Source of the DNA: Phalacrocorax aristotelis
Lineage: Eukaryota > Chordata > Aves > Suliformes > Phalacrocoracidae
NCBI RefSeq assembly: GCF_949628215.1
Contig: NC_134283.1
Location: 26,266,975 to 26,330,974 of the forward strand
Direction of reading: 5' to 3'
Length of the DNA: 64,000 nt
Shown: piece by piece, positions 39,880-51,735 of the stretch
How positions within the stretch are numbered: the stretch's first letter is position 1
How the letters are laid out: each line of letters opens with the position of its first letter
Made by a program: the position numbers and the translations under genes
The notes under the pieces: generated by a model
Databases searched by the model: none
Seen by the model: only the letters and a program-made list of their open reading frames with translations
Told to the model about the DNA's origin: nothing

Positions 39880-40170
39880 TTTTTACAAGGGCATGTAGTG
39901 ATAGGACAAGGGGTGATGGCTTTAAACTGAAACTGGGTAGATTTAGATTAGAGATAAGGAAGAAATTCTTCACTGTGAGGGTGGTGAGGCACTGGAACTG
40001 GTTGCCCAGAGAAGTTGTGGATGCCTCATCCCTGGCAGTGTTCAAGGCCAGGTTGGATGGGTCTTTGAGCAGCCTGGCCTAGTGGAAGGTGTCCCTGCCC
40101 ATGGCAGGGGGTTGGAACTAGATGATCTTTAAGGTCCCTTTCAGCTCAAGCCATTCTATGATTTTATGAT
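39880..40170 (+). mobile_element. CR1 LINE 3' end
   Basis: A CR1 3'-terminal fragment of about 290 bp in plus orientation. It opens with TTTTACAAGGGCATGTAGTG and GATAGGACAAGGGG, codes for the last part of ORF2 and stops at 40082. It then runs through the 3' untranslated CCCATGGCAGGGGGTTGGAA and GATGATCTTTAAGGTCCCTT. It ends with CATTCTATGATTTTATGAT, the octamer tail (40152-40170). The sequence type differs from the copies at 4.8 and 63 kb, so it belongs to another CR1 subfamily. No target duplication is evident. Confidence 0.95.
39885..40082 (+). pseudogene. C-terminal end of CR1 ORF2
   Basis: The last 65 or so codons of CR1 ORF2 are open and in one frame. They contain [40 protein letters not shown] and a C-terminal [13 protein letters not shown]. 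This is the family's conserved C-terminal block downstream of the reverse-transcriptase core. The annotated frame can be extended upstream to 39795, but those codons are not CR1. Without the catalytic core it has no activity. Confidence 0.92.
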
Positions 40171-41289
40171 AAAATCACAAAAGTGTCATGTTCACAGATA
40201 ATGAAGTGAACCACGAGCAAATGTAGATATTTGAATATGCATACGTACATATATACACACAAACTGAGAGAGAGAGATACAGGGAGATCATTTGGAATAT
40301 TTTATAGCTTTTTACCTCTGAAGTGTCTGTATTTCACAAGTTGGTGAAATGATGTAATTAATAATAGGACTATTGACCGGGAATATTAAGAACTAGGTTC
40401 ATATCTTGTTACTTTGTTTGGAAACACTGTCAAAAATATAGTGACAGTGTAAGATATGGGCTCAAATTATCACAGAACTATCCAGAGGCTAAGATGTATT
40501 TCTTTCAACTACTAACATTATTGTTGTAGTTAAATATATTGTGATTGGAAATGAAAAAAATATTATCTTGGCAGCTGAAGGCTGGATCTATGGGGTTTTT
40601 TTTGTAAATCTGGGATAGCAGCTACTGTAACTACCTATTTTTGATGGATAAATTTCATTCTGCATTTGGACATTGGGAATTACCAGACTGGCCTGGGTAT
40701 TGGCAGGTTTGAGCAGAATTCAAGTGCCAAATTTGGTTCAGACTAGACTCAGTCCAGAGGGAAATGCTGATGTTTTTATTCTATTAGAAGCATTTCACTT
40801 TCCAATTAAATATTCTTTAGGAGAATTATTTCTTTATTTCTCCCTTGAGTTTTAGAAAGATGGGTGTTGAACTGAAACAGTGTCAGGTCACATCACCCAG
40901 TTCCTGATGATTATGTTTGCACATCAACCTCCCAGTTTCTAAACAGCACTAGGAAGGCTTGATGTTGTCTATATTTGCTTTGGGTTTAGGCAGAAAAAAT
41001 TGGGGTGGGCATAAAAAAATTTGTTATTGCAGGTCATAGTCCAAGTACCTATTTTAGACTGAGGTGCTCTTACTTTGGGAACTCATAAGATTCCCTGAAT
41101 TTTTTGCTTCACTAGTGCATTTTTTGACAATGGAACTTGGGATTCCAGTTCCAAAATTTGGCAAGGTCCAGCTTTTATAGCCATCTAGTGCTTCCCCCCT
41201 GGCCAGGAAGCATTTCCTGTGTCTGTGTAGCCTGATTTTATTAGGGGGAGGGGAGATAAAGACCTTGCATAGTCCCCCTAATCCTATCA
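40171..41289. other. AT-rich non-coding DNA, no gene recognised
   Basis: A GA-rich microsatellite-like stretch (about 40265-40277) and ordinary AT-rich DNA. No gene or named repeat was seen. Confidence 0.7.
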
Positions 41290-41347
41290 CACACTAAATC
41301 ACCTCATTCATTCTGACTCCACCAATGCTGCTTTCCCCATTTCCTGA

Positions 41348-41360
41348 GTTACTTAGCAAC
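41348..41360 (+). promoter_or_regulatory. RFX X-box-like motif
   Basis: GTTACTTAGCAAC forms two imperfect inverted half-sites (GTTACT and AGCAAC) separated by one base, the arrangement bound by RFX-family factors. It lies about 0.8 kb upstream of the candidate start codon. A single motif of this length is suggestive only. Confidence 0.35.
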
Positions 41361-42098
41361 AACCATCCCTCCCTCTTCCACTCCCCCATCGATCCTTTCA
41401 TTTTTTTTCCCTTTGCAATCACGATTTCCAGGCTGTTTAGAAAAATGAGGATGCTCAGCAGCATAGGGCAAGCTTTTCCTTCCAACCTCCCTTTTAATGC
41501 CTGCCAAATCCTTCTCGCCTCCAAAATGAAAACCCAGGCTGCCTGCATATGTGTAATCAAAGGTTAAAAAGCACCCCGGCTGACACCACGCATGTGTTAA
41601 TCTGTGCTGCAGCAGAGTGCATCATTTCCACTTTGACCTCAGAGTTAATCTGCGTTCAGGCAGAAGCTCCATTGCTTTATTCTTTCTTTTCTTTTTTTTT
41701 CCTCTCATTTACTCCTTCTATTGCTTTTTTGGATTTTGTTGCATGTGTGTGAGTGGTTCCATAAATGTGTGCATATGTACGTGTTTCTTCTTTCCTTGAC
41801 TGTTTTATTCTATGACTGTCTGTGGTTTTGGTTATTTTTTTTTTCTTTTCTCCCAATTATATTATTCTCCTGGATTTGGAAGCTGCTGCCTGCTGCCTGA
41901 GCTGACGTTCTCTGATTATATCTGCAAAGGGCTTGTGCAGATCTAATTTCTGTCCCCCTGCATATTAATTCCCGCAGCTGGGCGCAATGTATCATCCCAC
42001 TGACGGGACCTGGTAGGGAGGGGGAGAGAACCACTACCAAAAAAAATTAAAGAAGGGGACGGATCCATCTGCAACCAAGAAGAAAGGGGAAAAAAACT

Positions 42099-42117
42099 GG
42101 GGGGGGGGGGGGGGGGG
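42099..42117 (+). repeat. Homopolymer run of 19 G
   Basis: Nineteen consecutive G residues lie 15 bases upstream of the candidate start codon, inside the predicted 5' UTR. Such a run can form a G-quadruplex in DNA or RNA. Its exact length in the genome is uncertain because homopolymers are prone to sequencing error. Confidence 0.9.
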
Positions 42118-42132
42118 AAGAGAGAAAAAGAG

Positions 42133-42239
42133 ATGATTCCTCCAAATCCAACAAGCCTGGGGAGCACTGCATTTTTGAATCCTGCATTTTCTCTCAAAAT
42201 GATGGTGTGGGCACTTCTGTTCCTCTCTCTCATCCAGTG
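42133..42239 (+). CDS. Candidate first coding exon with signal-peptide-like leader
   Basis: An ATG at 42133 opens 35 codons that end in a splice donor: the exon would stop at 42239 (phase 2) before GTAAGA. The peptide begins [20 protein letters not shown] and continues [15 protein letters not shown]. The second part has the hydrophobic core typical of a signal peptide or signal anchor. Two further in-frame ATGs lie at 42199 and 42202; the latter has the best start context (A at -3, G at +4), so the true start may be there, giving a compact leader split by the intron. Unspliced, the frame stops at TAA 42241-42243, so splicing is required for a longer protein. The preceding 0.8 kb looks promoter-like. 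I do not recognise the gene. The next exon is not found in the window, which implies a first intron of more than 21 kb. A chance ORF cannot be excluded. Confidence 0.5.
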
Positions 42240-42245
42240 GTAAGA
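42240..42245 (+). other. Candidate 5' splice site
   Basis: CAGTG followed by GTAAGA is a good match to the vertebrate donor consensus at +1 to +5. It lies just after the hydrophobic leader and immediately before an in-frame TAA that it would remove. Confidence 0.5.
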
Positions 42246-42264
42246 TGTGCTTTCTGATTCTGTT

Positions 42265-42278
42265 GGGGGGGGGGGGGG
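42265..42278 (+). repeat. Homopolymer run of 14 G
   Basis: Fourteen consecutive G residues followed by GGGAGGG-like text lie 20 bases after the candidate splice donor. Together with the 19-G run they bracket the candidate exon. Confidence 0.9.
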
Positions 42279-45200
42279 AGGGAGGGCTGGGGGTGAAGAA
42301 TCTGTTTGCAAATTTGCAGAGCTGTGGTGAGAATGCCAGAGGTTCGGATAGTGGCATTACATTCATCTATCTCCTAGCAGCTGAGATCTTACAATGTTTT
42401 ATTTCTCTTACAATTGTTGTCGCTCTGAAATGGACAGGGAGGGTAAGCAGCGGGTGTGTGTGACGGTGGTACATGCTGAGTGTTTCATAGAAATAGATGC
42501 CATATTCACGAAGCCTTTTATCTCTGAATTATTGTTTGCTACAACGCATGGAGTTATAATACAGCTGTGTTCTGTGGGCAGAATGTCAGTGCATCCATGC
42601 TTGTTTCCACCTAAGCAGCCACATCATGGCTGTGCCTGGGCTATGGGCTCCGAAACGCCGTACGGTTATTCCATCCATAAGGAGCCAGTGCAAGGATTTA
42701 GGACCAAGGACAGAGATGCAGATCTCTGCACAACCCTCCCAAGGCAGGCAGGGAGGTGCTGCCTGCATTCCCCACTTACTGAAATGCTTTTAATGCTGAC
42801 GGAACAAGCAATGGGATGCAATAGCGTTCACTGATCATATGAGCTGAATGTTTACAACACCGTTTACCCCCCCACTCTGACACACATACTGTTTGAGGAC
42901 AACCTGTGTATGCTGCATGTGTATTGTATGCATAAATGTAAAGAAGTGAAAATCTTAACAGCAGAGGAAGAAGGAGTTTGTATGTGGATGAGTAGAAAGT
43001 GGAGGGGGGGGAGTGAGTATTCTGCAGTGCCAAGCGTTACACTGAACCAGTCATTCCTGCAAAAATTTGTGGACTGTACATTTAACAGGTTAGAGGAGAA
43101 AGCAGCACTGCATTACAAAGCCCCTGGCATTTCAGGTGGTAACAGACTTTTCCTCACAGCTGCATTAGCCATGTTGTCATTGATACATTAGAGAAGTTAG
43201 TGCCCACTCTCTTTTCTACTATAAATGCTGTGTTCATACAGGCTCCTTATTCAAATTTACCTTCTTTCTCTCCTCTTCTTTTACCTAGACACTGCCATTC
43301 TAAAAAGTGGGTTCTTTCTGTTTGCTTTTTTATTTGTTTGTTTAAGAAAAATCAGATTTTGTAGCTGCAGTGGTAGGATTTTAGTTCTAAGCAAAATAAA
43401 AGGCCAAAATTATTGGTCAGGGAAATTAAAAGTTGCTGGGGTTTAGAGTAACTTTCTTCTCACAAAAGGACTTTGTGAAGAATTCCTGTGAAAAGAAACT
43501 TAAAATGGTTGAAAATGGAGTAGAAAGCGAAATAAAACTTGGTGAGTCTACCATGAGGGATACTTTGTTATTGGGAATAAGGCAGGTGCAAGGTACCTCT
43601 GACTCTTACAGAATGGTTTATTATTACTATGTGAATACAGCAATGGAAAATGAGCTTTTACAGGATTTCATGAACACAGGGTCTCAGATTATTTTGACAT
43701 AAAGCTTCCACTAAAATAATCCTGGATATTTATTTCAACACACTTCCTTCTTTTCACTCATCTTTCAGAATACCATAGCCTGAGAGGAATTTTGCCAAAA
43801 TTATTTCATAAGATTTAAAGGAAACTCTTCATAATTAAAGTTAACTCAAATTAAAGTTTTATCTCAGCAAAACGTGCCATTTTCTGTTCATAGCCATCTG
43901 ATAGCCAAGATGGTTTCCTCTGACAGCTTCCTGACCTCATAATTTTAAAGAATGAATAATAGGCAGAGAAACAATATTAAAAAGGTAAAAGGGAAAAATT
44001 ATCCCTACAGCTTTATGAAAATATTTTAAATTAGTCAACATGCAAATATGATTTTAATTCTAATATTCAGGACACTTTTCTCCTTCTGTGGTGGAAGAAA
44101 ACTTACTATTAGTTTTGGAAACTCATGGACCAAGACAGAGTTACAAAAGTTGGACTTAGATACTGTTAATTTATAGCCAGGATAAAAGTTTTTCTTGGTT
44201 AAAAACTCATCAAACACTTCAGAAGAGGGGAATACCATTGTGTTGCTTGTTTTGGACATTGACATTCTTAAAGGCCAACACAACTGGACGCTAACGTATG
44301 TGCTCTACGTTATGCATGTGAATAAATATGTTGACATCAATCAGCATACACACAAAAGTTTAAGCATTTGCAAAACCTGATCAGAGTAATTTAGCACATA
44401 AAAACTGGTTACCAATCTCATGCAGAAGTTCTCCCTTTTTAATACAAAAAATTACTATATAGAGAAATTAATTGTTGCACAACTGTTGATAGAAGGTTAA
44501 AGAAGAAGAAAGGCATCATTCAGGGATTAATGGAAGTAGTTAAAATTCTGGCATTTACTTCAGCAAAACATGATTTGAATGAATTCAGAACAAATATTAC
44601 AGCGCTGCAGTATTTTACCTTTTCAATAATTTTATGTATGCGTTTTATTACATGCACAGAGTACAATTGTGCACACTGAAGTTTTAGGAAGTGCTTTCTT
44701 CCAATTTGTTTCTTGACATTCATAACTGTACTGCAAACTTCTTGCATAAAGCTCCCCCATCATCTTATCCCTCAGACTAGTGTAACAGCATTGACTGAAG
44801 CTGTGTTTCAGTGAAAATGGACCAAACCAAACTCCAAATTTCTGACAACTGTGCATCAAAATCTTGGGGGTTAAAAACACTTTAAAAATATAAATAAGAT
44901 AGTTTAATATTTGCACACCTCAATATGGGGTTTAATTGGAACTAATTATTTGATTACCTTATTGGACATATAATAGGCCATTAACACATTACATGTAATG
45001 AAGCTCACTCACCAGCAAAGTTTCAAATAGATCTAAAGCTATACCCTGCACACTATTTATATATAGGTTTTATTAGTTATTTTTGCACAGTCCTTAGCTT
45101 TAACTTGTCTGCAGAAATCAGATGAACACAGTGCAAAGTAATGGCCAGATGTGAAATTTTAGACACTAGCTACTTTTATTTTTTCACCCGGTCGTGCCCA

Positions 45201-48200
45201 AGTAGTGTCATGGCTGCAGCTAGATACCTGAAACTGAAAACTGTCAAGACCAATCAGCAAAAAACATAAATAAGGCAATAATTTTAACACCAAAATAGTT
45301 TGGTGCATATGTGAATATATGTATTTTTACTAGTAAGTTACTGAACATGGGAGTAAATAAAATTGTTTTGTTCTTGTAAAGCACTAGCAATGTCAGTTGG
45401 GTTCTTGCACTGTGTGGTAAGTAAGAACATTGATTAAAAGAGGCATGAATATCCCTGAGCTGAACAGCCATTTAGAATTACTGTAAAGGTAGCTAACATC
45501 AGTTTGGTATTAATCCTGCAGCTGTAGTTACTCATACAGTAGCTTCCAACACTTTCACACAGTGTATAGCTCTAATATTAAGTCAGAGGTCCCATTGAAG
45601 TCACTTGGAGCATTATTGGAATAAGATGTTGCTCAGCAAGAGGCAATTTCTCAACTAATAGGGAATGGCCCCTTTTAAAGAAGTGTCACAACAGAAGATG
45701 TGAATCTAGGTGCTGTTAAATGATTACTTTATCCTGACTATGAAATTGAATATTTAGTGCTGACTGGCCTATATACTACAGTGTTTGTCTCAGCAGAGCT
45801 GAGGCTGCATAGACAGAATACCTGCACTCCACTTAAACATTTCAGGGGTAACAAGGAGGGTGAGATTGGCTTTGAGTTTTTCATAGCCATGCCGCATTCC
45901 TGACTGCTATCAGCTCTAATGCTGGGATACAAACTGGATTATTGTAATAAAAATACGACCAAAGCCACCGATCTAAAGTGGATTTGAACAATTAAGTAAA
46001 AGTCTCACTATCTCATTGTTAATAACTTGATGGAGCAAAAAATCTATAGAAACTATCTACAGTAAAAACAGCTTGGGAAATGAATCTACTTTTTAATGTA
46101 GTATTTCCCATATGATTCATGTCATGTGTCTTCTTCATGGCCATCCAAATCATGCTTTTGGATCTTAAGTTTAAACTGTTCTTGATTAGTGCTGGTCTGG
46201 AAAAATATCTTGTTCATTTGGATTGTTTTAAGGTCAATACACCCGACTGGCACTGTCCTGCCATGTGGACATGCACTAGCTCATTTGAAGCTAGCTCAGT
46301 GCCCTGTTCTATATATTCCTAGATACAGAGATTGTATTAGGGTGTTAATCTGATTTTTTTTTTTTTGAACATTCAACAGAATAACTAGAGTGTACTATGG
46401 TTCTCTGCTTCATTGGTACAGTCAAACGGCTGCTTTACAAACTATTGTACCTGCAGCCCCACTCACAGTCTTACAGAAAAAAACAGGTAGATTATGTGAG
46501 AATGGCAGTGAAGAATACAATGCTACCTGGGGGCTTGCTTAATTTGGGCTTAGAAAATCTACACATAAAAAATGATTGACATCAGGATGTTAGAACTGAA
46601 GTTTTGGGTTTTTTTTTTAATTTTTACGTTGCATAGCCTATCTAGTCCTGTACTTTTTCTATGGACATTTACTGCAATATAAATTCCCTTTAACACGGAT
46701 GGTAAGGTTCAATTGTCCATCTTCCCAGTTATGTCTACTAAGAATTGAACCCCCTATCCTATACCTAAAGCTGAAAATCTCAGCAGTTTTAGGAATCTCC
46801 TCACATGATGGGCCTAGTTTTATCTTCTCAGTAATCACTGACCCACTGAAGACAGTCTGTTGCTGAGGGAAAAGCCAGGACCTACACCTATATCAGGACC
46901 AGGACCTATAGTTATGTGTTCATAAGTAAGAACTGGGAAATATCCCAAAGTTAACTTATAACTCAGTAAGAATCTTGAAGAAGTGTTCCTTACACTGCAT
47001 AATGCTTTTACGTTTTGCAGAACACTCTCAACCTACATTCCAGCTAAATCATTTACAATACGTCTAAAACCTTTTTTTCTTCATGCTTTCTTTTTAATTC
47101 TGTATTGAAGATCATCTTAAAATTTGCACTCCACTTCAGGCTGCAGACTGTAATGTAGATTGATCTGAAGTAACACATAGCTTTTGTCCTTGCCCTCTGG
47201 ATGTCAAGAACTTTCTCCATTCAAGAACAGAGCTTGTCTTCTGCAAATGGAAGTTCGGAAAAAGAACTAGGGAGACTTTGTGGCAGTAAAAGAAAAAAAA
47301 AAGACGTTTATTTTTTTTTAGAAAAGATATGTCAACTGCTGACAGAAATAGACATCCAGGTAACTTCACTGGAAGTAGAGGTATGCTTCTGGGCTGAAAG
47401 GTGAAAGCTGTTTACTTAGAACAAGATACATTTAATATATGATGAATAAAAAGACTGCAGAAGAAAAAGTCCATCTCCATAGTCAGGTAACTATAATTAT
47501 TATTAGGTAAGGAAGAGCCTATTTCATAGAATGAGACTAAAAACAAACTTGTTGAGCACTAATGAAATTACGGACTGCAATTGCCCCTCATGAATATATC
47601 CAAAGCACAGAAAGAAGGTTGAGGAGCTATTTTTTTTTCATTCTAAATGTACTGATTTTTTTAAAACTTTAGCCTCAATAGGATGAGTGACTTCTGATGA
47701 CTTAAAACTTAACATTCATTGCATGTTCCGTTTTGATACCGGATTATGGTCCAAGTTGTCGTGACACTAACAAAAAGCATACCATAAAAGTCTGAATTCA
47801 CCTGGTGTGTACACCTGGAGACGTGTGTTGTCTTTACAGGCATTTTATTTAGGTGAGCTCCTGGCTCAGAAGAGCTCTGGTGCAGTAAGAAGGAACTTTG
47901 CTGTTGCTTGAATTGGGCCCAGTTTTCCATTTGTGATGTCCAGAAGTAACCTGCTGATTTGATTCTTCCAACTAAGAAGAAATTTAGCTTTGCACTAAGC
48001 CAGAAGGTGGAAAAAACAGCATTTAATTTTTTTTTTAATTGGAAACAAGAAAATAATATTACTTGCTTTTAAACTTGCCGTATGAAATAGTTAGAAATTC
48101 ATTTATATCAGAATGTGTAACCATCTCCTTCAATGTGAGAAATTTACAAAAAACTGTATTTTTTTTTTTCATCCATATGAAAAAAGAGTGGGAAGAGGGA

Positions 48201-48378
48201 GGTAGTGGGTACATATCTTCACAAGTCCCAGCACCTGCCAACTGGCTGAGACGAACTGATGTAAAAGAGGGGCGAAGGTGGTAGGTTGAAGAAAGCTATT
48301 GAGAGAACAGTGAGGATTACATCTAGTGTGATTCTGGGGTATTTGTATAGTTGTGACAGGAAATTAATATGCAAGTCT

Positions 48379-48411
48379 TGTCAGACTGAATATTGGGTAT
48401 TCAGTCTGACA
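48379..48411. repeat. Perfect 14-bp inverted repeat (hairpin)
   Basis: TGTCAGACTGAATA and TATTCAGTCTGACA are exact reverse complements separated by the 5-base loop TTGGG. The perfect stem and short loop are unlikely by chance in a window this size. It has no T run or other sign of a transcription terminator, and the stem is too short for a typical microRNA precursor. The function is unknown. Confidence 0.9.
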
Positions 48412-51400
48412 CATGGTGATATCCTCTTATTTATATAACTGGGTAATATTTTTAACACAACTACTGTCAAAAAAAAAAAAAAAAGGAGGCTTTAATGCTG
48501 CTGAAAACCACCAGTGACTGCATAAGCAGAAGAGAAATGTAGCAAACACCTGTCTGTGTAAATTGCTACCTCAGCTGCATAATGCTTTTTCATGTGATGT
48601 CCTGAGAAACATGGAAAAAAGTTGGCTACAGAAGCATTACTTATTTTCTTTAACATAAAAGGGCATAGAGCACCCAATGAAATTATCATTGGCTGCCCGA
48701 AAACTTATGAAAATGGTTTGCTTTCTAATCAGTGAGGTAATGCAGAGCCCAAAGATTTATATTGATTCAAAAAGAAGAAAAATACTTCAAAGTCCATTAA
48801 ACTCAGTGGTAACATTTCATTATAGGAAATCTCTAGCTGCATGTTTCTGGAAGCGGAGAGATTTTACCAGGGAAGCATCGTTATATTCTTGCCCTGACCT
48901 TTTGCTCTTAGCTTCTGCTATTGGCATCTGCCAGATGCAAAATACATGGCACAATATATAGCTGATGTGCCCCAAGTAATCATTACATTATGATTACTGC
49001 AAAGTGATAGCAGGTGTCAGAATTTCTTCAGTAATTTATACAAGAATCACAATGCAGCAAATTATTATCATTAAGGAAGAAAATCACTAATGTCTAAGTC
49101 AGACTTTCTTGTCTCCAGGATCAGTTATATTTTTTCAGATTTAGTGGAAGGACAGTTTCACACACATTCAGTAAAGCACAGCACAATGTGTAGGCCTAGC
49201 TGTGAAATCCAGCCATTGTATATGAAAATAAATATTACACTTATAAGGCAGAACTTTCATTTGTTTGCAGACAGACAGCAAAACATCAAAGAAATAGCAT
49301 TTTTGCAAAACCTAAGCCAACATATACAGATTATTACCAGAAATAAAACATCAATATATGGAAAAAAATAAACCTATTTCAAAGAAATGAAGTAAAATAA
49401 CAAGCATTTGGAAGGAATGGAACGAGAAGAAGGTATCTACTTTTTATGTTTGCATTAGCTCTTTCCAAATGATGTGGGTAATCATGTATGATATTATATT
49501 CTTTATTGAATATCATCCTGGACTTCGGTGTGAACCCCTGAGATGAAAGACCAGCTTTTTTCTGAGCTATTTATCTTCTAAGCTTTTTGAATACTCCATG
49601 TTCTACAGAAAAATGCCTATGGTTCTATACATTGATGAGAAATGCATCTTAAAGAGGATCTCATGCATACCCAAAATAACCTTCTGACAGAATTCCCTGG
49701 AAAACAGTGGGTGATATCAGACGATGAATATTTGCCTTCAGTGGTGATTCAAAGTTATATTGTGTAACACAAATAGCATGTTCTGGTCATATGAAGCTTT
49801 TGTTAATCTGTAGTAAGATATCTTCAGATCCAAGCAGAAATCTGCCTGCTGTGACAGATTGAGGATTATCTACTCAATACCACTTTCATCTAATTCCCTT
49901 AGATTATTTTTCAAGAGAGAAAAAGATATAGGAGAAAGAATGAGAAAAAGAACAATTAAGAACAATTAATATGAATTAGATAATGCTAGAAAGCCTTACT
50001 AAACTAATCAATATATTATTCAATATATTATTACTTGATAATGCACTTCTGGGGCCTACTGATCCGTGCATTTGTTTGATAAAGCTGGAGAAAGTGTGTC
50101 ACTGACCAGAATGAGCATGAGAATACTCACAATGGTCAGATAAGGAGATCAGTCATCTCATGGCCATTTCGTGTACATCCTATGAAAGGGTGGTATAGGA
50201 TGCACTCTGCATCCTGGAGAGGAAAATCTCCAAAACCAGATGAAGACACAAAAAACTTCACACTGTAGATTAACATTTAAAAAGGTTTCAATCAGGAACA
50301 GTTCATCAAGGAGCCTGCAATCCATCGTCTTTCCCCCTCTGCTACCCTGAACAGCATTTCTGGTTTCTGCTTTTGTGGCCTAAGAGCCATTCTTCAAAAA
50401 TTTAGGCATTCAAGCTGCCTCTGTGTGCAGAAAAGTAATCACCTGACCCCTCAAAAATCAATAATATAATTCTATACACAGATCGTTAGCTCATGCTTAT
50501 TTGTGGTAATAGCCAATATTTTCAAAACAGTTGTGAAACCATTGCCCGAACAGATACCCCACCAAAATAAACAAGCACACAAATGTCAGTGAATGAAGAA
50601 TGCCACCAAATAATTGCTATATAATTAAAATTACAGTCATCTTGACCTTCTATGGATGAATCACTGATAGCTCTTAGAGTTACATACTACAGAGGGTAAG
50701 GACTTCAGTTATGAGCCCAGAAGGGGTGTACAGTTACCATGAATAGGTGGCAGAACTGAAGGAGATATGGAAGTGAATTATGATGGCTTGAATTATACAG
50801 CATTTTTAACATAGTGACAAGAAGCCTGCTATTCCTTCAAATAGAAAACCAGTGCAGGGATTCAGAACGAGGGGTTATTATGATCATTTTAACAAAGGTG
50901 ATAAATGCACGACAATGTTTTTCATTAAGTGATGGTAGCCTGTGTATATGTTTTGGAAGTTAGAGGCCAGGGAAATGCCACACTCAAATAAGAACACAAG
51001 CGAGAATGCAGGTAGCAGCTCTCAGCTATGCAGTAAAAGGAGAGAGAAGCAACTCCCTTACTACGATAAGTAACTTTGGCTGGAGGAGTTGTCATGCTGT
51101 AAGATGGCTTGGAAAAGAAGATGAGGTGTGTGATCCATGTAATAATATCTACACTGCCAAGAACTGTCTAGTAGCTGAACTTGAAGACCAAAAAGACACC
51201 TTTTGGCTTCTGTATACATAACTGAAATTATGCATTTTGCTCCTATAGCCTGTGAGGGCTGTGAACCCAAATATGTTTGAATATTACAATTTTGTTTTAT
51301 AACACAGTAAAGAAATAACTATTTTCTTGAAAGGTAAGGATTTAGAAGAGGGGAAGGTTACCAGCAGTAAAATACTTGGAGGACCATAGAATACAATCAC

Positions 51401-51669
51401 AAATATTGTTGATCTTCTCTTGGACGAAAATAATTAACTAGTATCAAAGACTGCATTGTACTGAATAAATGTATAGGATATTTGTGAGCTCCTGGGGGCA
51501 AGGACAATCAACATTACATTAATAATGCCTTTTTTTTTTTTCATTTTATTTCCCTAGTTTCTAAGGGAAATGCTAAAAAACTCACTAAGCTACTTTAAAG
51601 ACTTAAAGCATACACTTAAAATGACTTAAAACCTTAATAAAGCTCTAATGCAGCACATGAGATTAAAGT

Positions 51670-51735
51670 TCACAGAATCACAGAATCACAGAATCACAGG
51701 TTGGAAGAGCCCTCAGAGATCATCTAGTCAAGGCC
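51670..51735 (-). mobile_element. CR1 LINE extreme 3' end
   Basis: Three copies of TCACAGAA (51670-51693), then TCACAGGTTGGAAGAGCCCT and CAGAGATCATCTAGTC, form the reverse complement of a CR1 3' terminus with its octamer tail. Only about 65 bp of the element was inserted, one of the shortest forms of 5' truncation. The octamers are uninterrupted, suggesting a moderately young insertion. Confidence 0.92.

Larger units (their letters stand above)
41290..42132 (+). promoter_or_regulatory. Candidate promoter and 5' UTR region
   Basis: This stretch stands out from the AT-rich surroundings by its pyrimidine-rich tracts, higher GC content and dense transcription-factor-like motifs, and it leads directly into the candidate first coding exon. 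Visible elements are an RFX X-box-like GTTACTTAGCAAC (41348-41360), a nuclear-receptor-like TTTGACCTCA (41632-41641), a CRE-like TGACGTT (41903-41909) and a POU/homeodomain-like TGCATATTAATT (41959-41970). There is no clear TATA box at a fixed distance and no CpG island by eye. The transcription start is not determined. The assignment depends on the exon being real. Confidence 0.45.
42246..51669. other. Non-coding DNA, possible first intron
   Basis: About 9.4 kb. The first 0.6 kb remains GC-richer and includes a 14-G run (42265-42278) and a 146-codon frame (42394-42834) that resembles nothing known. The rest is AT-rich. It holds an A run at 48469-48484, a perfect hairpin at 48379-48411 and a short segment near 45585-45610 that recalls an old amniote palindromic repeat (TCCCATTGAAGTCA). 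No exon of a known gene was found. Confidence 0.65.

Noticed and set aside
41943..42366. Proline-rich minus-strand frames of 110 and 122 codons
   Set aside because: They are antisense to the candidate exon; the proline runs are translations of the two G homopolymers.
42394..42834. A 146-codon plus-strand frame downstream of the candidate exon
   Set aside because: It is the second longest frame in the window but shows no domain, signal peptide or family resemblance. It lies in a GC-richer tract where stop codons are rarer, so it is best explained by composition.
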